A stretch of 7,911 bases of DNA from Fusobacteriaceae bacterium (GTDB lineage: Bacteria; Fusobacteriota; Fusobacteriia; Fusobacteriales; Fusobacteriaceae): assembly GCA_030625925.1 (NCBI GenBank), contig DAOUPY010000056.1:1-7911 (forward strand). The letters are read 5' to 3'. The notes under the pieces were generated by a model. The model did not search any database. It was not told the DNA's origin and saw only the letters and a list, made by a program, of their open reading frames with translations. The position numbers and the translations under genes were made by a program. Positions 1 through 5,592 of the stretch are shown here, in pieces; the first letter of the stretch is position 1; the number at the start of each line of letters is the position of its first letter.

Positions 1-330
1 GAAGTTTTTAAATTTGCTGTGAAATCAATGCCTGGAGCAGTAGAAAAAGTATTGGAAAATACAGGTATGAATATAGATGAATTAAAACTAATCGTACCCC
101 ATCAAGCTAATATGAGAATTATAAGTTCAGCAGCAAAGAAATTAAAATTCCCAACGGAGAAATTTGTGATTAATTTGGATAGATATGGAAATACTTCGGC
201 AGCTTCTGTTGGTTTAGCATTGGGAGAAGCACTGGAAAAAGGAATGATTAAAAAAGGTGATAATATAGCATTGGTAGGCTTTGGAGCTGGATTAACGTAT
301 GCATCTTGTGTTATGAAATGGGCATATTAA
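1..330 (+). CDS. fabH: Beta-ketoacyl-ACP synthase III (FabH), C-terminal part, truncated by window edge
   Basis: FabH condenses acetyl-CoA (or another acyl-CoA primer) with malonyl-ACP to start type II fatty-acid synthesis in the cytoplasm. Only the last 109 residues are present. The open frame runs through base 1, so the start codon and the catalytic Cys half lie upstream. The visible part has the FabH C-terminal hallmarks: PHQAN with the catalytic His at fragment residue 34, and GNTSAAS with the catalytic Asn at residue 64. The 30-residue spacing between them matches His244/Asn274 of the E. coli enzyme. A glycine-rich FGAGLTYAS segment comes near the end, and the frame stops with TAA at 328-330. 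A GTG at 19 lies inside the protein and is not the start. A 69-bp gap with its own promoter separates it from fabD, so fabH may be co-transcribed with fabD only in part. Family assignment is firm. Confidence 0.96.
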   Translation, partial: EVFKFAVKSMPGAVEKVLENTGMNIDELKLIVPHQANMRIISSAAKKLKFPTEKFVINLDRYGNTSAASVGLALGEALEKGMIKKGDNIALVGFGAGLTYASCVMKWAY

Positions 331-341
331 TTACACAAAAT

Positions 342-370
342 TTGACATAACAGGTGTTATATGATATAAA
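342..370 (+). promoter_or_regulatory. Strong sigma-70-type promoter upstream of fabD
   Basis: A perfect TTGACA at 342-347 is followed, after exactly 17 bases, by TATAAA at 365-370. A TG dinucleotide at 362-363 forms an extended -10. A transcription start around 376-378 would give a leader of about 22-24 nt before the fabD ATG. The match to the consensus is seen directly; activity is inferred. The promoter is overlaid by two copies of a palindromic motif, which suggests that it is strong but repressible. Confidence 0.75.
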
Positions 371-383
371 TTACAGGTGTTAT
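347..383. promoter_or_regulatory. Two-copy palindromic motif, candidate operator of the fabD promoter
   Basis: Copy 1 (347-360) is ATAACAGGTGTTAT, a perfect inverted repeat (ATAACA / TGTTAT) around a central GG. Copy 2 (370-383) is ATTACAGGTGTTAT and differs by one base. The copies are 23 bp apart, about two helical turns. Copy 1 fills most of the spacer between -35 and -10, and copy 2 begins at the last base of the -10 and covers the predicted start point. That placement is what a repressor operator would need. The motif does not resemble the FapR or FabT boxes known to me from Firmicutes, and I cannot name the regulator. Confidence 0.55.
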
Positions 384-387
384 GATT

Positions 388-395
388 AAGGGAGG
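388..395 (+). promoter_or_regulatory. Ribosome binding site that fixes the fabD start
   Basis: AAGGGAGG ends four bases before the ATG at 400. An in-frame ATG at 382 would start within about six bases of the predicted transcription start, has no Shine-Dalgarno sequence and would add the residues MIKGGK, which are not FabD-like. The ATG at 400 is therefore preferred. Confidence 0.85.
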
Positions 396-399
396 AAAA

Positions 400-1293
400 A
401 TGTCGAAAATAGCGTTTATATATCCAGGACAAGGAACACAATATGTTGGAATGGGTAAAGAATTATATGAAACAAATGAAATGGCTAAAAAATATTTCGA
501 TGAAATTTTTGAAAGCTTAGAATTAGACCTAAAAGAAACTATGTTTAACGGACCTGAGGAGAAGTTAAAGCAAACAAAATATACACAGCCTGCTATAGTA
601 ACTATGTCATTAGTCTTGACTAAGTTATTAAAAGACAGCGGAATTGAGGCAGATTATGTGGCTGGACATTCACTGGGAGAATATTCAGCCCTAGGAGCAG
701 CTAACGTATTATCAACTTGTGAGACAGTGAAATTAACTGCCCTTAGAGGGGAGATTATGAACGTAGTTTCAGGAGAGGTAGACGGAACTATGGCAGCTAT
801 CATCGGGTTGGAATCAGTTAAAATTGAAGAAATCTGTAAAAATATAGATGGAATAGTAGAAGCAGTAAACTACAATGAACCTAAGCAGACTGTAATAGCG
901 GGATCAAAAGATGCCATTGCAGCAGCATGTGAAGAGTTGAAGGAAGCTGGAGCTAGAAGAGCTATGGTACTAGCTGTATCTGGACCATTTCATTCATCAC
1001 TGATGAAACCAGCAGGAGATAAATTAAAAGCTGAATTTGATAAATTTAACTTTGTAGAAGGAAATATTGAAATATTATCTAATACAGAAGTAGAGTTTAT
1101 AAAAGATGCCGGGAAAATAAAAGAAGAATTATACCACCAAACTTTTGGTCCTGTAAGATGGGTTGAAATAATTGAAAAATTAAGGGATAATGGAGTAACT
1201 AAATTCTATGAGATTGGACCTGGAAAAGTATTGAAAGGTTTAGTTAGAAAGATTGATAAAACCTTAGAAGTGGTAAATGTCGAATCAATATAA
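400..1293 (+). CDS. fabD: Malonyl-CoA:ACP transacylase (FabD)
   Basis: FabD transfers malonyl from malonyl-CoA to the phosphopantetheine arm of ACP, supplying the two-carbon donor for every elongation cycle. The 297-residue protein begins MSKIAFIYPGQG, the usual FabD start, with the oxyanion-loop Gln11. The nucleophile Ser91 sits in GHSLG (89-93), Arg116 in the ALRG segment binds the malonyl carboxylate, and His198 in GPFHS is the catalytic base. Gln247 just before FGPVRW corresponds to the conserved Gln250 of E. coli. Length is normal (about 300-310 in the family) and nothing is missing. The TAA at 1291-1293 overlaps the ribosome binding site of fabG, which starts 10 bases later, so translation of the two is probably coupled. 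It is likely transcribed from the promoter at 342-370. Confidence 0.97.
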   Translation: MSKIAFIYPGQGTQYVGMGKELYETNEMAKKYFDEIFESLELDLKETMFNGPEEKLKQTKYTQPAIVTMSLVLTKLLKDSGIEADYVAGHSLGEYSALGAANVLSTCETVKLTALRGEIMNVVSGEVDGTMAAIIGLESVKIEEICKNIDGIVEAVNYNEPKQTVIAGSKDAIAAACEELKEAGARRAMVLAVSGPFHSSLMKPAGDKLKAEFDKFNFVEGNIEILSNTEVEFIKDAGKIKEELYHQTFGPVRWVEIIEKLRDNGVTKFYEIGPGKVLKGLVRKIDKTLEVVNVESI

Positions 1294-1297
1294 GGAG
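1292..1297 (+). promoter_or_regulatory. Ribosome binding site that fixes the fabG start
   Basis: AAGGAG lies six bases before the ATG at 1304 and overlaps the fabD stop codon. An upstream in-frame ATG at 1277 lies inside fabD, lacks a comparable site and would add nine residues before the normal FabG N-terminus. Confidence 0.8.
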
Positions 1298-1303
1298 ACT
1301 ATT

Positions 1304-2056
1304 ATGATTAATTTAAAGGGTAAGGTAGCGGTAGTTACCGGTTCTACAAGGGGGATCGGAAGATCTGTTGTAGAAAAATTGGCTGAAAATGGAGCTAATG
1401 TAGTAATAATTGGAAGTTCTGCTATTGAAAAAATAGAAGAGATAGCTAATGAAATATCTGCTAAATATGGTGTAGAGGCTTTGGCGGTGCAAACCAACGT
1501 TACTTCTAAAGAAGCTGTAAAGAATCTAGTGGATAAAACTATAGAAAAATTTGGCAGGGTAGACATCTTGGTAAATAATGCCGGTATCACAAGAGACGGG
1601 CTGTTTATGAGGATGAAAGATGAAGATTGGGACTCAGTGATGGATGTAAACCTAAAAGGAATATTTTATGTGACTCAAGGGTTTTACAGAACTATGACTA
1701 AGCAAAGATCTGGATCAATTATAAACATGACTTCTGTAGTAGGACTTACAGGAAATATGGGGCAGGTAAACTATGCGACCTCTAAAGCCGGGCTTATAGG
1801 GATGACTAAATCTTTAGCTCGTGAATCAGCTAAGAGAAATGTAAGGGTAAATGCTATTGCACCAGGGTATATAAAGTCTGATATGACCGATGCCATAAGT
1901 GATGCAGCTAGAGATGGAATGTTAAGTTCAATCCCCCTCGGTAAGATGGGAGAACCAGAAGATATAGCTAATGCAGTGTTATTTTTAGCGTCGGATTTGT
2001 CTACTTATATAACAGGTCAAACTTTAAGTGTTAATGGTGGTATGATAATGCCTTAA
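1304..2056 (+). CDS. fabG: 3-oxoacyl-ACP reductase (FabG)
   Basis: FabG reduces 3-oxoacyl-ACP to 3-hydroxyacyl-ACP with NADPH, the first reduction of each elongation round. The 250-residue protein is a classical short-chain dehydrogenase/reductase. It has the cofactor motif TGSTRGIG (12-19), NNAG (91-94) and the catalytic tetrad Asn116, Ser144, Tyr157 and Lys161 (YATSK). IAPGYI (185-190) follows, and the C-terminus is GGMIMP, close to the E. coli GGMYMV ending. Arg16 in the glycine loop fits NADPH preference. Such reductases are a large family, but the position directly after fabD and before acpP makes FabG secure. The start at 1304 is chosen from the ribosome binding site and the standard N-terminus. 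No terminator clearly separates it from acpP, although the latter has its own promoter. Confidence 0.96.
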   Translation: MINLKGKVAVVTGSTRGIGRSVVEKLAENGANVVIIGSSAIEKIEEIANEISAKYGVEALAVQTNVTSKEAVKNLVDKTIEKFGRVDILVNNAGITRDGLFMRMKDEDWDSVMDVNLKGIFYVTQGFYRTMTKQRSGSIINMTSVVGLTGNMGQVNYATSKAGLIGMTKSLARESAKRNVRVNAIAPGYIKSDMTDAISDAARDGMLSSIPLGKMGEPEDIANAVLFLASDLSTYITGQTLSVNGGMIMP

Positions 2057-2071
2057 AACCTTTTTAAGGTT
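2051..2071. repeat. Two mutually exclusive small inverted repeats at the fabG end
   Basis: CCTTAA (2051-2056) pairs with TTAAGG (2064-2069), or alternatively AACCTT (2057-2062) pairs with AAGGTT (2066-2071). Both are perfect 6-bp stems that share their right half. No T-run follows on either strand, so it is not a canonical terminator. The right arm touches the -35 of the acpP promoter, so an operator role is possible but unproven. Confidence 0.3.
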
Positions 2072-2098
2072 GAAAAAATGTACAAAATTTGTTATTAT
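2070..2098 (+). promoter_or_regulatory. Candidate acpP promoter
   Basis: TTGAAA at 2070-2075 is separated by 17 bases from TATTAT at 2093-2098. A start around 2105 would give a leader of about 30 nt with AAGGAGG at 2120-2126. A private promoter fits the usual need for very high AcpP levels. The surrounding sequence is AT-rich, so the match could be partly fortuitous; TATAAA at 2099-2104 is an alternative -10. Confidence 0.55.
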
Positions 2099-2134
2099 TA
2101 TAAAGTGTAAATTAAATTCAAGGAGGAATAAATT

Positions 2135-2359
2135 ATGTTAGATAAAATTAAAGAAGTAATAGTAGATCAATTAGGTGTAGACGCGGATCAAGTAACTTTA
2201 GAGGCGAACTTCATCGACGACTTAGGAGCAGATTCATTAGATACAGTTGAATTAATCATGGCATTCGAAGAAGAGTTTGATATTGAAATTCCTGATGCAG
2301 ATGCTGAAAACATCAGAACTGTTCAAGACGTTCTTAACTTCGTAAACGCAGCTAAATAA
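2135..2359 (+). CDS. acpP: Acyl carrier protein (AcpP)
   Basis: AcpP carries growing acyl chains on a 4'-phosphopantetheine arm and is the shared substrate of FabD, FabH, FabG and FabF. The 74-residue acidic protein has the attachment motif DSL with Ser34 ([18 protein letters not shown]), the acidic recognition helix after it, and the helix III/IV region [15 protein letters not shown]. Length is typical. The start has an ideal AAGGAGG site eight bases upstream. Codon choice differs from the neighbours: TTC, GAC, AAC and ATC are used often (for example the Phe-Ile-Asp-Asp stretch), as expected of a very highly expressed gene. Its own promoter upstream and the strong terminator just downstream make it a nearly independent transcription unit inside the fab cluster. 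Confidence 0.98.
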   Translation: MLDKIKEVIVDQLGVDADQVTLEANFIDDLGADSLDTVELIMAFEEEFDIEIPDADAENIRTVQDVLNFVNAAK

Positions 2360-2368
2360 AAGATAATA

Positions 2369-2399
2369 GATAGGGGAGTAATATCCCCTATTATTTTTT
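2369..2399 (+). terminator. Rho-independent terminator after acpP
   Basis: An 8-bp perfect stem, ATAGGGGA (2370-2377) with TCCCCTAT (2384-2391), closes a six-base loop (GTAATA), and a G-T pair extends it at the base. It is followed by TATTTTTT up to 2399. It begins about ten bases after the acpP stop. Any fabF transcript must come from read-through or from a promoter further down. Confidence 0.92.
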
Positions 2400-2445
2400 A
2401 TTCTGTAAGAAGTTATAAAATTAAATATTAAATTAAAGTGATGAA

Positions 2446-2463
2446 AACTATAGATTTATAGTT
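2446..2463. repeat. Perfect 7-bp inverted repeat upstream of fabF
   Basis: AACTATA (2446-2452) and TATAGTT (2457-2463) are exact reverse complements around GATT. It could be a protein-binding palindrome near a fabF promoter or the first hairpin of its leader. TATAGA at 2449-2454 within it looks like a -10, but I find no good -35 seventeen bases upstream (TATTAA). I cannot assign a function. Confidence 0.4.
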
Positions 2464-2468
2464 GACCA

Positions 2469-2491
2469 GATGCAGAGTCGCATTGCTTTTT
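2469..2491 (+). terminator. Weak terminator-like hairpin with T-run in the fabF leader
   Basis: GATGC (2469-2473) can pair with GCATT (2480-2484), with one G-T pair, around the loop AGAGTC. Two bases later comes TTTTT (2487-2491). The stem is short for a terminator. If real it would end a small transcript or attenuate read-through into fabF. The same T-run is the left end of the large stem at 2489-2576, so the two structures would partly compete. Confidence 0.25.
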
Positions 2492-2576
2492 ATTTAAAAA
2501 ACTGCCTGTAGATTTTAGAAAATAGAAGATCACAATTGGTAAGAAGTTGCAATTTAGAGGTAGTTATTTAAAAAAA
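2489..2576 (+). ncRNA. Candidate structured 5' leader of fabF
   Basis: Bases 2489-2507 pair with 2558-2576 in 17 of 19 positions, including one G-T pair; the two failures are A-A mismatches. The core AACTGCCT/AGGTAGTT (2500-2507 with 2558-2565) is not simple AT pairing. The enclosed 50 bases can form a second hairpin, AATTG/CAATT (2534-2538 with 2550-2554), and a weak ATTT/AAAT one (2512-2523), giving a branched fold. It ends about 12 bases before the fabF ribosome binding site (GAGGTGA at 2589-2595). I do not recognise a known riboswitch. Chance pairing in AT-rich DNA is the main alternative for the outer part. Confidence 0.35.
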
Positions 2577-2599
2577 CTTAAATATTATGAGGTGAAGAG

Positions 2600-3841
2600 A
2601 TGAGAAGAGTTGTAATTACTGGGGTAGGGATGATAACTGCACTAGGAACAGGAGTAGAAAAATCTTGGGCAAGAATAAAAGCTGGAGAGTGTGGAATAAA
2701 AAATATAGAAAGTTTTGATACTGAAAATACATCTGTAAAGATAGCTGGAGAAGTAACTGACTTCGATCCTACAAATTTTGGGATTGAGAAAAAGGAAGTT
2801 AAAAAATTAGCTAGAAATACACAATTTGCCATAGCAGCAGCTAAAATGGCCTTAGAAGATGCAAAATTTGAGATAACTGAAGAAAATGCAGCTTCTGTAG
2901 GAACTATAGTTAGTTCTGGAATCGGTGGAATGGAAGTTTTTGAAAAACAACATAAAACTTTATTAAACAAAGGTGCTAGAAAAGTATCACCATTTACAAT
3001 ACCTGCAATGATAGCCAATATGGCATCAGGAAATGTAGGGATATACACCGGTGCTAAGGGACCAAATAAAACAATAGTAACAGCGTGTGCTGCAGGAACT
3101 CACTCAATTGGAGATGCTTTTGAGATGATCAGACATGGAAAAACTGATACTATGATAGCAGGTGGAACTGAAGCTTGTATCACAGAATTTGCAGTCACAG
3201 GTTTTGCTAATATGAAAGCATTATCCACTAGAAATGATGAACCAACTAAAGCATCTAGACCATTTAACGTGGACAGAGATGGATTTGTAATGGGAGAGGG
3301 ATCAGGAATAGTGATCTTGGAAGAATTGGAACAGGCTAAAGCCCGTGGAGCAAAGATATATGCTGAGATCGTAGGATATGGAGAAACTTGTGACGCATAT
3401 CATATCACTTCCCCAGGACCAGGTGGAGAGGGAGCAGCAAGAGCTATAGAGATGGCTTTAAAGCAAGGAAACATAGAAAAGACTACTGTTGACTATATTA
3501 ACGCACATGGAACTTCTACACCGGCCAATGACAGGTTGGAAACAGCAGCTATAAAGACTGTTTTTGGAGATCATGCTAAAAAATTAGCGGTATCATCTAC
3601 TAAGGGAGCTACAGGTCATGCACTTGGAGCAGCAGGTGGAATGGAAGGTGTAATATTAGCCCTTGGAATCAACGAAGGAATAATGCCGCCGACTATCAAC
3701 TATGAAAATCCAGATGAAGAATGTGATTTAGATTATATTCCAAATGAAGCTAGAAACAAAGAAATAAGAGTTGGAATGTCTACATCATTAGGATTTGGTG
3801 GACACAACGCAGTAATAGTTATGAAAAAATATGAGAACTAA
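2600..3841 (+). CDS. fabF: Beta-ketoacyl-ACP synthase II (FabF)
   Basis: FabF extends acyl-ACP by two carbons using malonyl-ACP, the main elongation condensing enzyme. The 413-residue length is standard. The thiolase-fold catalytic set is complete: Cys163 in TACAAG, His303 in NAHGTSTP, Lys335 in SSTKG and His340 in GATGH. The C-terminal gate loop GFGGHN (398-403) is present. FabF rather than FabB is supported by length and by the NAHGTSTPANDRLET segment. The ATG at 2600 follows AGGTGA by four bases and gives the usual MRRVVITGVG N-terminus. It is separated from acpP by a terminator and a 240-bp gap, and followed by rnc 25 bases later, so it probably heads the fabF-rnc-radical SAM-rng-coaD operon. 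How its transcription begins is not clear from the sequence. Confidence 0.97.
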   Translation: MRRVVITGVGMITALGTGVEKSWARIKAGECGIKNIESFDTENTSVKIAGEVTDFDPTNFGIEKKEVKKLARNTQFAIAAAKMALEDAKFEITEENAASVGTIVSSGIGGMEVFEKQHKTLLNKGARKVSPFTIPAMIANMASGNVGIYTGAKGPNKTIVTACAAGTHSIGDAFEMIRHGKTDTMIAGGTEACITEFAVTGFANMKALSTRNDEPTKASRPFNVDRDGFVMGEGSGIVILEELEQAKARGAKIYAEIVGYGETCDAYHITSPGPGGEGAARAIEMALKQGNIEKTTVDYINAHGTSTPANDRLETAAIKTVFGDHAKKLAVSSTKGATGHALGAAGGMEGVILALGINEGIMPPTINYENPDEECDLDYIPNEARNKEIRVGMSTSLGFGGHNAVIVMKKYEN

Positions 3842-3866
3842 AAAATAATGTACTAAGGGTGGGAAG

Positions 3867-4574
3867 ATGAAAAAATACTTGGAATTAGAAAAAATTCTAG
3901 GTCACACTTTTAAGGATGAAAAACTTTTAAAACATGCCTTACTTCATAGATCTTATGGAAATGAAAATAAGGAATATAAAAAAATAAGCAACGAAAGACT
4001 AGAACTGTTAGGAGACGCAGTTCTAGATCTTGTCGTTACTGAATATTTATATAAAAATTTTAAAGAATCCTCAGAGGGTGATTTAGCTAAATTAAAATCA
4101 ATGGTAGTAAGTGAACCGGTATTGGCAAAAATATCAAGAAAATTAAAATTAGGTGAATATCTTTTTCTGAGCAAGGGAGAGGAAGTTACTGGCGGAAGGG
4201 ATAGATCTTCAATCTTAGGAGATGTATTTGAATCGGTATTAGGAGCTATCTATCTGGACTCAGACTTAGAAACAGCTAGAAAATATGGATTATCTCATTT
4301 AGTTTATGAGATAGAGCATATCTATGAAAACGATGAATTGATAGATTTTAAAACGGCATTACAGGAATACAGTCAAAGAAAATATAAGGAAGTACCTACC
4401 TATAAACTTGTCGGTGAAGATGGACCGGATCATGCTAAGTGTTTTAACATAGGTGTATTTATGAAAGGTGAATTAGTAGGATCAGGAGAAGGAAAAAACA
4501 AAAAAACAGCAGAGCAGAAAGCCGCAAAACATGCCTGTGACAGTTTGGGAATAAAGTATATTGAAACACTATAA
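3867..4574 (+). CDS. rnc: Ribonuclease III
   Basis: RNase III cleaves double-stranded RNA, including rRNA precursors and structured mRNAs. The 235-residue protein has the N-terminal nuclease domain (about 5-150) with the signature NERLELLGDAVL at 42-53. Metal-binding acids corresponding to the E. coli set are all present: Glu43, Glu46, Asp50, Glu70 (SEGD), Asp119 (LGD) and Glu122. The double-stranded RNA binding domain covers about 160-231, with GPDHAK and the KKTAEQKAAK helix. The start follows a G-rich site (GGGTGGGA) by two to four bases. fabF-rnc adjacency, or acp-rnc linkage, is common in bacteria. Its last 14 bases overlap the next gene. Because a long RNA stem is predicted in the leader of this operon, self-cleavage control is possible, as known for E. 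coli rnc, but this is inference. Confidence 0.97.
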   Translation: MKKYLELEKILGHTFKDEKLLKHALLHRSYGNENKEYKKISNERLELLGDAVLDLVVTEYLYKNFKESSEGDLAKLKSMVVSEPVLAKISRKLKLGEYLFLSKGEEVTGGRDRSSILGDVFESVLGAIYLDSDLETARKYGLSHLVYEIEHIYENDELIDFKTALQEYSQRKYKEVPTYKLVGEDGPDHAKCFNIGVFMKGELVGSGEGKNKKTAEQKAAKHACDSLGIKYIETL

Positions 4575-5592
4575 TATTCCAATATTCATCAGTCACTTTG
4601 GATGTCCCCATACCTGTGTATTTTGCAATCAAGTGAAAATAAATGGTAGGGAAACTGATGTCACATGTTCTGATATTAAAGAAATAATAGAAGAACATTT
4701 AGAGCTTCTACCAAAAAATTCAGAAAAAGAAGTAGCTTTTTTTGGTGGAACCTTTACAGGGATTGACAAGAGAATACAAGAAGGGTATTTAGCTACAGTT
4801 AAACCGTATATAGATAGAGGTCTTATAGATGGGATTAGATTGTCTACAAGGCCTGATTATATCAATGAGAAAATATTAGATCTTCTTTTAAAATATGGTG
4901 TAACAACTATAGAGCTGGGAGTTCAGTCTTTAGATGATGAGGTTTTGGCTAAGTCTGAAAGGGGTTATAAATCTACTATAGTAGAAGCGGCGTCTACTTT
5001 AATAAAGAGTTATGGTTTTAAATTAGGAATACAAATAATGCCCGGGCTGCCTGGATCTAGTAATAAGACAGATTATGAAACAGCAGAAAAGGTATTAAAA
5101 ATAAAACCAGATATGGTTAGGATATATCCTACATTAGTTATAAATAATACGAAGCTGGAGAAGATGTATTATAATAAGGAATACAGCCCTATGGAGTTGA
5201 AAGAAGCTATTATCAGGGTGCTGCCAATTATGGTATTGTTTGAACTGAGTGATATAAATATAATCAGAGTGGGATTACAGCCTTCTGATGATCTTTGTGA
5301 AGAGGGAGTAATAAAAGCAGGACCATTTCATCCCGCTTTTAAAGAAACCATTGAAACAGAGATCTATGGAAGATTTTTAAGATCTTTAAATTTAGAAATT
5401 TTGGATATAGTCACCCATGAGAAAAATATCTCTAAAATAGTAGGGATGAAGAAAAAAAATAAATTATATTTTGGAAAAAATATGACTATAAAGATAGATA
5501 ATAATTTTCCGCTAGAAAAAGTAGTGGTAAATAAGATAGAATATACTAGGAAAGAGATCTTAAATAAAATTTTAGAGAGTGGTATATTATGA
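4561..5592 (+). CDS. Radical SAM protein, short Elp3-like type without acetyltransferase domain
   Basis: This is a radical S-adenosylmethionine enzyme of unknown substrate. The iron-sulfur cluster motif is CX3CX2C at Cys15, Cys19 and Cys22 (GCPHTCVFC). Elp3-family signatures follow: FGGTFTGID (61-69), STRPDYI (95-101), ELGVQSLDDEVL (118-129), MPGLPG (160-165) and RIYPTLVI (187-194). At 343 residues it lacks the C-terminal GNAT acetyltransferase of true Elp3, so tRNA wobble-uridine modification cannot be assumed. A similar gene sits between rnc and smc in many clostridia; here rng follows instead. The start is TTG: a stop at 4552-4554 closes the frame upstream, and the next ATG codons are far beyond the cluster motif. 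The Shine-Dalgarno is weak (GGGA, ten bases away), so translation probably depends on coupling to rnc, which it overlaps by 14 bases. Confidence 0.88.
   Translation: MKHYNIPIFISHFGCPHTCVFCNQVKINGRETDVTCSDIKEIIEEHLELLPKNSEKEVAFFGGTFTGIDKRIQEGYLATVKPYIDRGLIDGIRLSTRPDYINEKILDLLLKYGVTTIELGVQSLDDEVLAKSERGYKSTIVEAASTLIKSYGFKLGIQIMPGLPGSSNKTDYETAEKVLKIKPDMVRIYPTLVINNTKLEKMYYNKEYSPMELKEAIIRVLPIMVLFELSDINIIRVGLQPSDDLCEEGVIKAGPFHPAFKETIETEIYGRFLRSLNLEILDIVTHEKNISKIVGMKKKNKLYFGKNMTIKIDNNFPLEKVVVNKIEYTRKEILNKILESGIL

Noticed and set aside
382..399. Upstream ATG start for fabD
   Set aside because: It coincides with the second operator copy, would begin within about six bases of the predicted transcript start and lacks a ribosome binding site.
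2090..2095. TGTTAT before acpP as another copy of the fabD operator
   Set aside because: Only one half-site is present; the position where ATAACA should stand does not match, so it is not counted.
2578..3048. A 156-codon open frame on the minus strand opposite the fabF start
   Set aside because: It lies antisense to a gene with complete catalytic motifs, has no ribosome binding site I would trust and no recognisable domain. It is a shadow of fabF codon structure.
4459..4698. Minus-strand frame across the rnc / radical SAM junction with a hydrophobic N-terminus
   Set aside because: It overlaps both genes in antisense. The Phe/Leu-rich run comes from A-rich plus-strand codons and not from a real membrane segment.
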